The position numbers and the translations under genes were made by a program. From CAG-177 sp964587915 (GTDB lineage: Bacteria; Bacillota; Clostridia; Oscillospirales; Acutalibacteraceae), in assembly GCA_964587915.1 (NCBI GenBank), contig CAZPMK010000041.1, positions 1 to 14,517 of the forward strand: a DNA stretch of 14,517 bases, written 5' to 3'. Positions 1 to 6,165 of the stretch are shown here, one piece after another. The stretch's first letter is position 1. Each line of letters starts with the position of its first letter. The notes beneath the pieces were generated by a model. That model was not told where the DNA came from. It did no database searches and saw nothing but the letters and a program-made list of their open reading frames with translations.

Positions 1-50
1 ATATTATTTAAAGGTATATTCTTATTCGACAATATACACGGCGGTTCTTG

Positions 51-59
51 TGGTAAAAT
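51..59 (+). promoter_or_regulatory. Putative extended -10 promoter for the first operon
   Basis: The bases TGGTAAAAT fit an extended -10 element (TG, one base, then TAAAAT at 54-59). No good -35 hexamer sits 16-18 bases upstream; a TTGACA-like TCGACA at 26-31 is too far away. The start of transcription would be near 66, giving a leader of about 30 bases before the first gene. The surrounding 97 bases are AT-rich and hold no other gene that I can see. Moderate to low certainty. Confidence 0.4.
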
Positions 60-97
60 AAACTATCTGAAATTATCAAAACAAAAGGAGTAATACC

Positions 98-958
98 ATG
101 GCTGAGAACAAAACCGTCCTTGCCGATGTTTGTGCGGGGCTTGCAACGGTTCTGAAGGACTGTGCCCTTGAGCCGAGTGACAAAAGCGGAGAGATAAAGG
201 ATGAGAACGGCAAGTGTGCCGTTGAATACACGGGTGCGGGCAAGGCGCTCAGGTTCGAGTATTTCAACAAAAAAATATCGGTCACGGCGGCAATAAAAGA
301 GGAGGGCGAAATAATCGACAGCGATTTCCGTCCCTACGATTCATGGTTTCTTGATCCCGACACCGCAACGGACAAGGATATCCGTTCGGCGGTCAACGAA
401 TTTACCGAAATCATCAACGGTATTTTCGGCACAAAGACGGCAAAGCCAATAAAAAATAAGCTCCCCACGCCCGTATCGAAGGCGGCGGCGAAGAGCGGTG
501 CGGTATCCTATGACCCGAACACCTTGGGCAACCGCTTCACGGCGGTATATCCCGAGCTGAGAGAGGAATATAAGGCGAACTGCGAAAAATACGGACAGTT
601 TCTTCCCGAAGAATTTTTCCTCGAGCACGGCAACAAAATTGTTCTTGAAACGATAAAAGAAAACAATCCTACGAAGATGAAAAAGCTGTTCAATCTGCTC
701 AACGATATTTACGAGGACGGTACGAACGAAACGCAGAGCGTTATTGCCGTAACGATACTCGGAGCGATGAACAACGACCAGCAGCTCCTTGCAAATTGCG
801 TTGATTATATGTGCGAGGATATGCTGTCACCCGTAATTCAGATAAACAAATACATCGCATCAAGCAAGAGTGCGAGAATGCGTCTTGACAATCCGCCGAA
901 ATACAAACCCAAAAAGGCGAAGAAGAGCAAGGGCGTCATGTCGAGCCTCGGAATGTGA
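98..958 (+). CDS. Conserved-looking protein of unknown function, first gene of the gyrase operon
   Basis: I do not recognise this 286-residue protein with confidence. The ATG follows AAAAGGAG (83-90) at a 7-base gap, so the start is well supported. No signal peptide or membrane segment is visible, so it is probably cytoplasmic. Residues 1-115 look like a mixed alpha/beta domain with an acidic stretch. Residues 115-140 form a Lys/Ala/Pro-rich linker. Residues 145-255 are mainly helical and contain a Tyr-Pro-Glu-Leu motif and a FLPEEFF segment; this faintly recalls the uncharacterised DUF7674 family, from memory only. The C-terminus (about 266-286) is strongly basic (KPKKAKKSK), which could contact nucleic acid or be a flexible tail. 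It ends 16 bases before gyrB with no terminator between, so the two are almost surely cotranscribed. That suggests, but does not show, a link to DNA topology or replication. Confidence 0.85.
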   Translation: MAENKTVLADVCAGLATVLKDCALEPSDKSGEIKDENGKCAVEYTGAGKALRFEYFNKKISVTAAIKEEGEIIDSDFRPYDSWFLDPDTATDKDIRSAVNEFTEIINGIFGTKTAKPIKNKLPTPVSKAAAKSGAVSYDPNTLGNRFTAVYPELREEYKANCEKYGQFLPEEFFLEHGNKIVLETIKENNPTKMKKLFNLLNDIYEDGTNETQSVIAVTILGAMNNDQQLLANCVDYMCEDMLSPVIQINKYIASSKSARMRLDNPPKYKPKKAKKSKGVMSSLGM

Positions 959-960
959 TT

Positions 961-967
961 GAGGAGG
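961..967 (+). promoter_or_regulatory. Ribosome binding site that fixes the gyrB TTG start
   Basis: GAGGAGG lies 7 bases before a TTG codon at 975. It begins just after the stop codon of the preceding gene (956-958). The next in-frame ATG, at Met19, has no comparable site in front, so TTG at 975 is the best start for gyrB. Confidence 0.75.
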
Positions 968-974
968 CATAGAC

Positions 975-2972
975 TTGGATATTCAAAACAATAATGAATT
1001 GAACGAAGAGGTAGTTGTCGGTGCAGAAATGAATACCGTTGTCACCGAGAATTACGATGCAAGTCAAATTCAGGTTCTTGAGGGCCTTGAAGCGGTAAGA
1101 AAAAGACCCGGTATGTATATCGGCTCAACAAGCGCATCGGGTCTGCATCACCTTGTATATGAGATAGTCGATAACTCAATAGACGAAGCTCTTGCGGGCT
1201 ACTGCACTCATATTGAGGTTGTTATCGAGGAGGGGGATATTATATCCGTCACCGATAACGGCAGAGGCATTCCCGTTGACATTCAGGAGCAGACGGGCAA
1301 AAGTGCACTCGAGGTCGTATTCACCGTTCTTCATGCCGGCGGCAAGTTCGGCGGCGGCGGATACAAGGTTTCGGGCGGCTTGCACGGTGTCGGTGCTTCC
1401 GTTGTTAATGCTCTTTCCGAATGGCTGGAGGTCAGCGTTCATAAAAACGGAAAAATCCACCGCATGAAATTTTCGAGAGGTTATATAACGGAGCCGATGA
1501 CGATAGTTGGCGATACCGACCGTACGGGTACCTGCGTTCGCTTCAAGCCCGACCCCGAAATGTTTACGGATACCACCGTTTACGATTACGAAACTCTCCA
1601 TAAGCGTCTGCGTGAGGAAGCATTCCTCAATGCGGGACTTAAAATAACGATAGAGGATCGCAGAGAGATTTCTGCCGAAAAGGAAGAAAAGGACAGAAAA
1701 GAGGTTCTTTGCTACGAGGGCGGAATAAGAGAATTTGTTACGTTCCTCAATACCAACAAAAATCCCGTCCACGAGGGCGTGATTTATATGTCGGGCAAAA
1801 AGGACGATGCAATGGCTGAAATTGCAATGCAGTATACCGATACCTACAATGAAGTCATCGTTTCTTTTGCGAATAACGTACACACTCCCGAGGGCGGTAT
1901 GCATGAGGACGGCTTTAAGCGTGCCCTTACCGCCGCACTCAACAAATACGGCAAAAAGATGAACATTCTCAAGGGGGACGACAAGGTTTCCGGCGAGGAT
2001 TGCCGTGAGGGTATATCCTGCGTCATTTCCGTCAAGCTGACCAACGCTCAGTTTGAGGGACAGACAAAGGCGAAGCTCGGCAACAGCGAAATAAGAACGC
2101 TTGTAAATTCCGTTGTTTCCGATGCTTTGGAGCAGTATCTTGAAGAAAATCCCGCCACGGGCAAGGCGATACTTGAAAAGGCTCTTACCGCAAACAGAGC
2201 ACGCGAGGCGGCAAGAAAAGCAAGAGAGTCCGTACGCAGAAAAACGGGGCTTGAATCGGGTCAGATGCCCGATAAGCTCCAAGACTGCAACGAAAGAGAC
2301 CCGTCCCTTTGCGAAATATATATCGTCGAGGGCGATTCGGCTGCGGGTTCCGCCATTCAGGGCAGAGATTCACGCTTTCAGGCTATCCTTGCAATGTGGG
2401 GCAAGATGCTTAATGTCGAAAAAGCAAGAACCGACAAAATCTACGGTAACGACAAGCTGTATCCGATGATAGTTGCTCTCGGAGCGGGTATCGGCGATGA
2501 ATTTAACATTGAGAAGCTGCGTTACCATAAAATAATCATTATGGCGGATGCCGATGTTGACGGAGCACACATCAGAACCCTGCTTCTTACGTTCTTCTTC
2601 CGCTATATGCGTCCGCTCATTGAGCACGGCTATGTTTATTCCGCCGTTCCTCCGCTTTATAAGCTCACAAGAGGCAAGACCCAGCGTGTTGCTTATTCGG
2701 ACGAGGAGCGTGACCGCATTTCAGCCGAGATGAGAGGCGACAATCCGAACGTCAAGATTGAAATAAGCCGCTTCAAGGGTCTCGGTGAAATGGATCCGCA
2801 CGAGCTTTGGGAAACCACCATGGATCCCGAAACCCGTTCACTGCGTCGTATAACTCTTGAAGATGCGGTTGCGGCAGATCAGGTATTTAATGTTCTTATG
2901 GGTGAGGAAGTTGAGCCTCGCCGCGAATGGATAGAGAGCAACGCAAAATACGTTGTAAATCTCGATATATAA
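975..2972 (+). CDS. gyrB: DNA gyrase subunit B
   Basis: ATP-hydrolysing subunit of DNA gyrase (A2B2), which introduces negative supercoils in the cytoplasm. At 665 residues it is of the short GyrB type common in Firmicutes. The GHKL ATPase domain is complete: the catalytic base is Glu63 (Glu42 in E. coli), with Asn67, Asp70, the DNGRG turn at 94-98 and GGLHGVG at 134-140. The transducer domain follows. The toprim domain has EGDSAAG at 452-458 and DADVDG at 525-530, which give the metal-binding acidic residues Glu452, Asp525 and Asp527. The tail ends with the usual GyrA-contacting region. The N-terminus is about 21 residues longer than in E. coli and starts at TTG. Odd points: Trp475 replaces the Lys/Arg that matches E. 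coli Lys447, and Lys157 replaces coumarin-contacting Arg136. gyrA follows after 14 bases. GyrB is preferred over ParE because of the adjacent GyrA with a gyrase-type C-terminal domain. Confidence 0.97.
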   Translation: MDIQNNNELNEEVVVGAEMNTVVTENYDASQIQVLEGLEAVRKRPGMYIGSTSASGLHHLVYEIVDNSIDEALAGYCTHIEVVIEEGDIISVTDNGRGIPVDIQEQTGKSALEVVFTVLHAGGKFGGGGYKVSGGLHGVGASVVNALSEWLEVSVHKNGKIHRMKFSRGYITEPMTIVGDTDRTGTCVRFKPDPEMFTDTTVYDYETLHKRLREEAFLNAGLKITIEDRREISAEKEEKDRKEVLCYEGGIREFVTFLNTNKNPVHEGVIYMSGKKDDAMAEIAMQYTDTYNEVIVSFANNVHTPEGGMHEDGFKRALTAALNKYGKKMNILKGDDKVSGEDCREGISCVISVKLTNAQFEGQTKAKLGNSEIRTLVNSVVSDALEQYLEENPATGKAILEKALTANRAREAARKARESVRRKTGLESGQMPDKLQDCNERDPSLCEIYIVEGDSAAGSAIQGRDSRFQAILAMWGKMLNVEKARTDKIYGNDKLYPMIVALGAGIGDEFNIEKLRYHKIIIMADADVDGAHIRTLLLTFFFRYMRPLIEHGYVYSAVPPLYKLTRGKTQRVAYSDEERDRISAEMRGDNPNVKIEISRFKGLGEMDPHELWETTMDPETRSLRRITLEDAVAADQVFNVLMGEEVEPRREWIESNAKYVVNLDI

Positions 2973-2980
2973 GGAGGTGA
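2971..2980 (+). promoter_or_regulatory. Near-perfect Shine-Dalgarno of gyrA, overlapping the gyrB stop
   Basis: AAGGAGGTGA shares two bases with the gyrB TAA stop (2970-2972) and lies 6 bases before the gyrA ATG at 2987. It is fully complementary to the usual 3' end of Firmicutes 16S rRNA. Overlap of stop and binding site suggests coupled translation and balanced synthesis of the two gyrase subunits. Confidence 0.8.
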
Positions 2981-2986
2981 CGGAAA

Positions 2987-5515
2987 ATGGGACACAACAG
3001 AGATTATAAGCCCGAGGATATAGCATTCCCGAATCAGGTGATAACGGAATCCGGCCTTGTCAGCGAAATGCAGTCAAGCTATCTCGAGTACGCCATGTCC
3101 GTTATTGTCGGCAGAGCACTGCCCGACGTTCGTGACGGATTAAAGCCCGTTCACCGCCGCATCCTGTATGCAATGTACGAGGACGGCTTAACGGCGGACA
3201 AGCCCTTTAAGAAGTCGGCGACCTGTGTCGGTGACGTTTTGGGCAGATACCATCCCCACGGAGATGCCTCCGTATATGATGCAATGGTTCGTCTTGCACA
3301 GGATTTTTCCATGCGTTATATGCTTGTTGACGGACACGGAAACTTCGGCTCCGTTGACGGTGACCCTCCGGCGGCATACAGATACACCGAGGCTCGAATG
3401 AGCAAGGTGTGCGATGAAATGCTCCGTGACATAAACAAAGATACCGTTGACTGGGACCCGAACTTTGACGAAAGCCGCAAGGAACCGAGAGTATTGCCGT
3501 CAAGATTCCCGAACCTTCTTGTAAATGGTTCATCGGGTGTTGCCGTAGGTATGGCAACGAGCATTCCGCCGCACAATCTCAAAGAAGTAATAAACGCCTG
3601 CATTTGCGTGCTTGACAATCCCGATGCAACGCTCGAGGATTTGATGCAGCACGTAAAGGGGCCGGATTTCCCCACCAAGGGAATAATCATGGGCAGAAGC
3701 GGCATAAGAGCGGCATACGCAACGGGCAGAGGCAAGGTTGTCGTTCGTGCAAGAACGGATTTTGAGGAGTACGGCAGAGACAACCGCACCCGCATAATCG
3801 TCACCGAGCTTCCCTACATGGTCAAAAAGCGTCAGCTTATAAAGGCGATAGCCGATCAAGTAAAGGAAAAGCGTATCGAGGGAATATCCGATTTGCGTGA
3901 CGAAACGGACAGAAACGGTATGCGTGTCGTCATCGAATTAAAGCGTGATGCCAACGCCCAAGTCGTGCTCAACAAGCTGTTTGCACAGACGGCGATGCAG
4001 TCAACGTTTTCAATCATCATGCTTGCTTTGGTTGACGACCAGAAGCAGCCGAAGATTCTTTCACTCCGTCATGTTCTTGATGAATATCTTGCTTTCCAAG
4101 AGGAAATAATCAAGCGCAGAACGCAGTTTGATTTGCGTAAGGCTCTTGAAAGAGCACATTTGCTTGAAGGTCTCATCATAGCACAGGATAATATCGACGA
4201 GGTTATCAGCATTATCCGCAGCAGCTACGATGATGCAAAGGCAAACTTGATGAAACGCTTTGAGCTTGACGACGTGCAGGCACAGGCAATTCTTGATATG
4301 CGTCTTAAAGCACTTCAGGGTCTTGACCGTGAAAAGCTCGAGGCGGAGTACAAGGAGCTTGAGGAGCGTATTGCATACTACAGAGAGCTTCTTGCCAGCG
4401 AGGAAATGCTTAAAGGCGTTCTCAAGGAGGAGCTTGCCGCAATAAGAGATAAGTACGGTGACGAACGCCGCACGGAGATAACCGATGTTTACGGTGACGT
4501 GGATATCGAGGATCTCATTCCCGAGGAGCAGTGTGTATACACTCTCACCGACATGGGCTACATCAAGCGTATTCCCATGGACGAATACAAGCAGCAGGGC
4601 AGAGGCGGCAAGGGTGTCAAGGGTCTTACCCGCCGTGAGGAGGACGTTGTAAAGACGATGTTCACCTGCTCAACGCACGATCATATCATGTTCTTCACCA
4701 CCATGGGCAGGGCATACAGGCTCAAGGGCTATGAAATTCCCGAGGGCTCACGCCAGAGCAAGGGCATGAATATCGTAAATCTTCTTCCGCTCATGCAGGA
4801 TGAAAAGGTATCCTCGATGATAAGAGTTCCCGACTTCGGCACGGGCGAGAATTATCTTTGCATGGTCACAAGAAACGGCGTTATCAAACGCACCGAGCTT
4901 GATGCATATAAGAATATCCGCAAGAACGGCGTTATCGCAATAAATCTTGATGATGACGACGAATTGGCATGGGTTAAGCTCACCGACGGCACGGCAAAGC
5001 TCGTGCTTGCAACGAAAAAGGGTATGTGCATTGCCTTTGACGAAAACGATGCCCGCTTGATAGGCAGAACCGCAAGAGGCGTCAGAGCCATCAAGCTCAA
5101 AGAGGGCGATAACGTTATCGGTATGGATATCCTCAGAGAGGGCACCATGGTGCTCACGGTCAGTGAAACCGGCTACGGCAGACTTTCCGAAATAACGGAT
5201 TATAAGCTCCAGAACAGGGGCGGCATGGGTACGAAGAATTATCACACGGCAAAATACGGCGACGTTGCCGCAATTGAAGCGGTTGACCCGTCGGATGACC
5301 TCATGCTTATTTCCTCAGACGGAATTATTATCCGTATTGCACTCGGCAACGTAAGAGTTTGTGCAAAGCCCTCAAAGGGTGTCAGGGTAATGAAAGTCAG
5401 CGAGGGAGAAAGGCTTATAACGGCGGTGTCCGTCCCGGCAGATGCGTCGGAGCAGACACAGGAGCTTCCCGAAGATGAGGCTACCTCCGAGCAGGAGGAC
5501 GGCGGCGAGGAATAA
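2987..5515 (+). CDS. gyrA: DNA gyrase subunit A
   Basis: Breakage-reunion subunit of DNA gyrase. The 842 residues start with the winged-helix/tower region. The catalytic tyrosine is Tyr133, in the AAYRYTE context (E. coli Tyr122, offset 11). The quinolone-determining stretch reads HPHGDASVYD at 89-98, so Ala94 stands at the E. coli Ser83 position while Asp98 keeps the Asp87 acid. A coiled-coil gate region lies at about 370-490. The C-terminal beta-pinwheel (about 505-815) carries a GyrA-box of the form QGRGGKG at 537-543; its second residue is Gly rather than the usual Arg. Pinwheel repeats are seen as recurring GxxxR/K-type blades, for example RGGMGTK near 744-750. The acidic tail (815-842) is typical of gyrase. 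The GyrA-box separates it from ParC. It sits directly after gyrB in the conserved gyrB-gyrA order. Confidence 0.97.
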   Translation: MGHNRDYKPEDIAFPNQVITESGLVSEMQSSYLEYAMSVIVGRALPDVRDGLKPVHRRILYAMYEDGLTADKPFKKSATCVGDVLGRYHPHGDASVYDAMVRLAQDFSMRYMLVDGHGNFGSVDGDPPAAYRYTEARMSKVCDEMLRDINKDTVDWDPNFDESRKEPRVLPSRFPNLLVNGSSGVAVGMATSIPPHNLKEVINACICVLDNPDATLEDLMQHVKGPDFPTKGIIMGRSGIRAAYATGRGKVVVRARTDFEEYGRDNRTRIIVTELPYMVKKRQLIKAIADQVKEKRIEGISDLRDETDRNGMRVVIELKRDANAQVVLNKLFAQTAMQSTFSIIMLALVDDQKQPKILSLRHVLDEYLAFQEEIIKRRTQFDLRKALERAHLLEGLIIAQDNIDEVISIIRSSYDDAKANLMKRFELDDVQAQAILDMRLKALQGLDREKLEAEYKELEERIAYYRELLASEEMLKGVLKEELAAIRDKYGDERRTEITDVYGDVDIEDLIPEEQCVYTLTDMGYIKRIPMDEYKQQGRGGKGVKGLTRREEDVVKTMFTCSTHDHIMFFTTMGRAYRLKGYEIPEGSRQSKGMNIVNLLPLMQDEKVSSMIRVPDFGTGENYLCMVTRNGVIKRTELDAYKNIRKNGVIAINLDDDDELAWVKLTDGTAKLVLATKKGMCIAFDENDARLIGRTARGVRAIKLKEGDNVIGMDILREGTMVLTVSETGYGRLSEITDYKLQNRGGMGTKNYHTAKYGDVAAIEAVDPSDDLMLISSDGIIIRIALGNVRVCAKPSKGVRVMKVSEGERLITAVSVPADASEQTQELPEDEATSEQEDGGEE

Positions 5516-5536
5516 AGATTTTCAAAAAAATCTTTA
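5513..5536 (+). terminator. AT-rich hairpin at the end of gyrA, weak terminator candidate
   Basis: TAAAGATTTT (5513-5522) pairs perfectly with AAAATCTTTA (5527-5536) around a CAAA loop. The left arm includes the gyrA stop codon. The 10-bp stem has only one G-C pair and is followed by AAATTATC rather than a U-run, so it may be a weak terminator, an RNA-end stabiliser or chance. A promoter follows immediately, which fits a transcription-unit boundary here. Confidence 0.35.
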
Positions 5537-5543
5537 AATTATC

Positions 5544-5572
5544 TTGCCATAGCAGTCAAGATTTGATATTAT
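5544..5572 (+). promoter_or_regulatory. Sigma-A type promoter of the mgsA-hisS-aspS-serC-serA unit
   Basis: TTGCCA (5544-5549) and TATTAT (5567-5572) are 17 bases apart, and a TG at 5564-5565 makes the -10 an extended one. Transcription would start near 5579. This gives a leader of about 70 bases before mgsA that begins with a strong hairpin. Matches are 5 of 6 bases at -35 if TTGACA is the reference (A to C at the fourth base) and 5 of 6 at -10. Confidence 0.65.
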
Positions 5573-5584
5573 AAATAAATAAGA

Positions 5585-5617
5585 GTCGTACGCGGACGAA
5601 AAAAGTCCGTGTACGGC
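5585..5617 (+). promoter_or_regulatory. Strong stem-loop at the 5' end of the mgsA leader
   Basis: GTCGTACGCGGAC (5585-5597) pairs with GTCCGTGTACGGC (5605-5617) over a GAAAAAA loop: 13 base pairs, two of them G-U. No T-run follows, so it is not an intrinsic terminator. The predicted transcription start is only about six bases upstream, so the stem would sit at the very 5' end of the mRNA. A second CGGAC at 5621-5625 could compete with the left arm for the GTCCG at 5605-5609, giving an alternative fold. The role is unknown; 5'-end protection of the transcript is the simplest idea. Confidence 0.6.
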
Positions 5618-5649
5618 GGGCGGACAAGAGAAATGTAAGGAGGAACAAC

Positions 5650-6051
5650 ATGAATATTGCTTTGATTGCACATGATTCCAAAAAAGAGCTTATGGCACAG
5701 TTTTGTATCGCATACTGCGGCATACTCAGCAGACACAACATTTTTGCAACGGGAACGACGGGCAAAATAGTCGCTGAGGCAACGGGTCTTGAAATCACAC
5801 GCTTTCTTTGCGGCTCACAGGGCGGAGACCAGCAGATAGCTTCAAGAATTGCCTGTAACGAAATTGACCTTTTGCTCATATTCAGAGACCCCCTTACGCC
5901 CAAGCCCCATGAGCCTAACGAGGCAACTCTGCTCAGGCTCTGCGATGTTCACAATATTCCCGTGGCAACCAACATTGCAACTGCGGAGGCACTTATTCAT
6001 TCGCTGGCAAGAGGCGATCTCGATTGGCGTGATATCGTCAATCCGAAATAA
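5650..6051 (+). CDS. mgsA: Methylglyoxal synthase
   Basis: Converts dihydroxyacetone phosphate to methylglyoxal and phosphate, a glycolytic bypass in the cytoplasm that relieves sugar-phosphate build-up. The 133-residue length matches the family. Visible motifs: AHD at 7-9, the phosphate-binding ATGTTG at 33-38, GGDQQ at 58-62 with the catalytic base Asp60 (E. coli Asp71), Asp80 (Asp91), His87 (His98) and IPVATN at 103-108. The conserved PHxPD motif reads PHEPNE, so Asn90 stands where E. coli has Asp101. This is the only missing active-site residue and may mark a subfamily rather than a defect. The ATG follows AAGGAGG (5637-5643) at a 6-base gap. It is the first gene after the promoter at 5544-5572, and hisS follows after 114 bases. 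Confidence 0.94.
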   Translation: MNIALIAHDSKKELMAQFCIAYCGILSRHNIFATGTTGKIVAEATGLEITRFLCGSQGGDQQIASRIACNEIDLLLIFRDPLTPKPHEPNEATLLRLCDVHNIPVATNIATAEALIHSLARGDLDWRDIVNPK

Positions 6052-6112
6052 TCGGCTCTCGGCGTGCGGATAGCAGCCCCGTCGGAAAAATTACTATCGG
6101 GGGTCGTTTTAT

Positions 6113-6126
6113 CCGCCTTGAGGCGG
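6113..6126 (+). promoter_or_regulatory. Small GC hairpin in the hisS leader
   Basis: The 114-base gap between mgsA and hisS (6052-6165) holds CCGCC-TTGA-GGCGG, a 5-bp stem. Upstream, CCCCG (6077-6081) could pair with CGGGG (6098-6102). T-rich sequence (TGTTTTATTTT, 6139-6149) follows 12 bases after the small stem, too far for a standard terminator. I see no T-box consensus. This may be a remnant leader, a processing site or chance. Confidence 0.25.
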
Positions 6127-6151
6127 CAGACGGCTCCTGTTTTATTTTCAC

Positions 6152-6158
6152 AAGGAGA
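6152..6158 (+). promoter_or_regulatory. Ribosome binding site fixing the hisS start
   Basis: AAGGAGA lies 7 bases before the ATG at 6166. An in-frame GTG at 6064 would add 34 residues that do not resemble histidyl-tRNA synthetases and that would be translated from the hairpin-bearing gap, so the ATG at 6166 is chosen. Confidence 0.75.
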
Positions 6159-6165
6159 ACAAAAT

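Noticed and set aside
1176..2282. 368-codon open frame antisense to gyrB
   Set aside because: It lies wholly inside a certain gyrB, has no family resemblance that I can see, and is explained by gyrB codon bias on the opposite strand.
5585..5617. Intrinsic terminator before mgsA
   Set aside because: The stem is strong but is followed by GGGCGGAC rather than a U-run, and it sits downstream of a promoter inside the leader.
6064..6165. 34-residue N-terminal extension of HisRS from a GTG
   Set aside because: No ribosome binding site, no match to the family, and a strong site exists just before the ATG at 6166.
6052..6165. T-box riboswitch before hisS
   Set aside because: The conserved T-box sequence and a terminator/antiterminator pair are not present, and the gap is too short for a full T-box.
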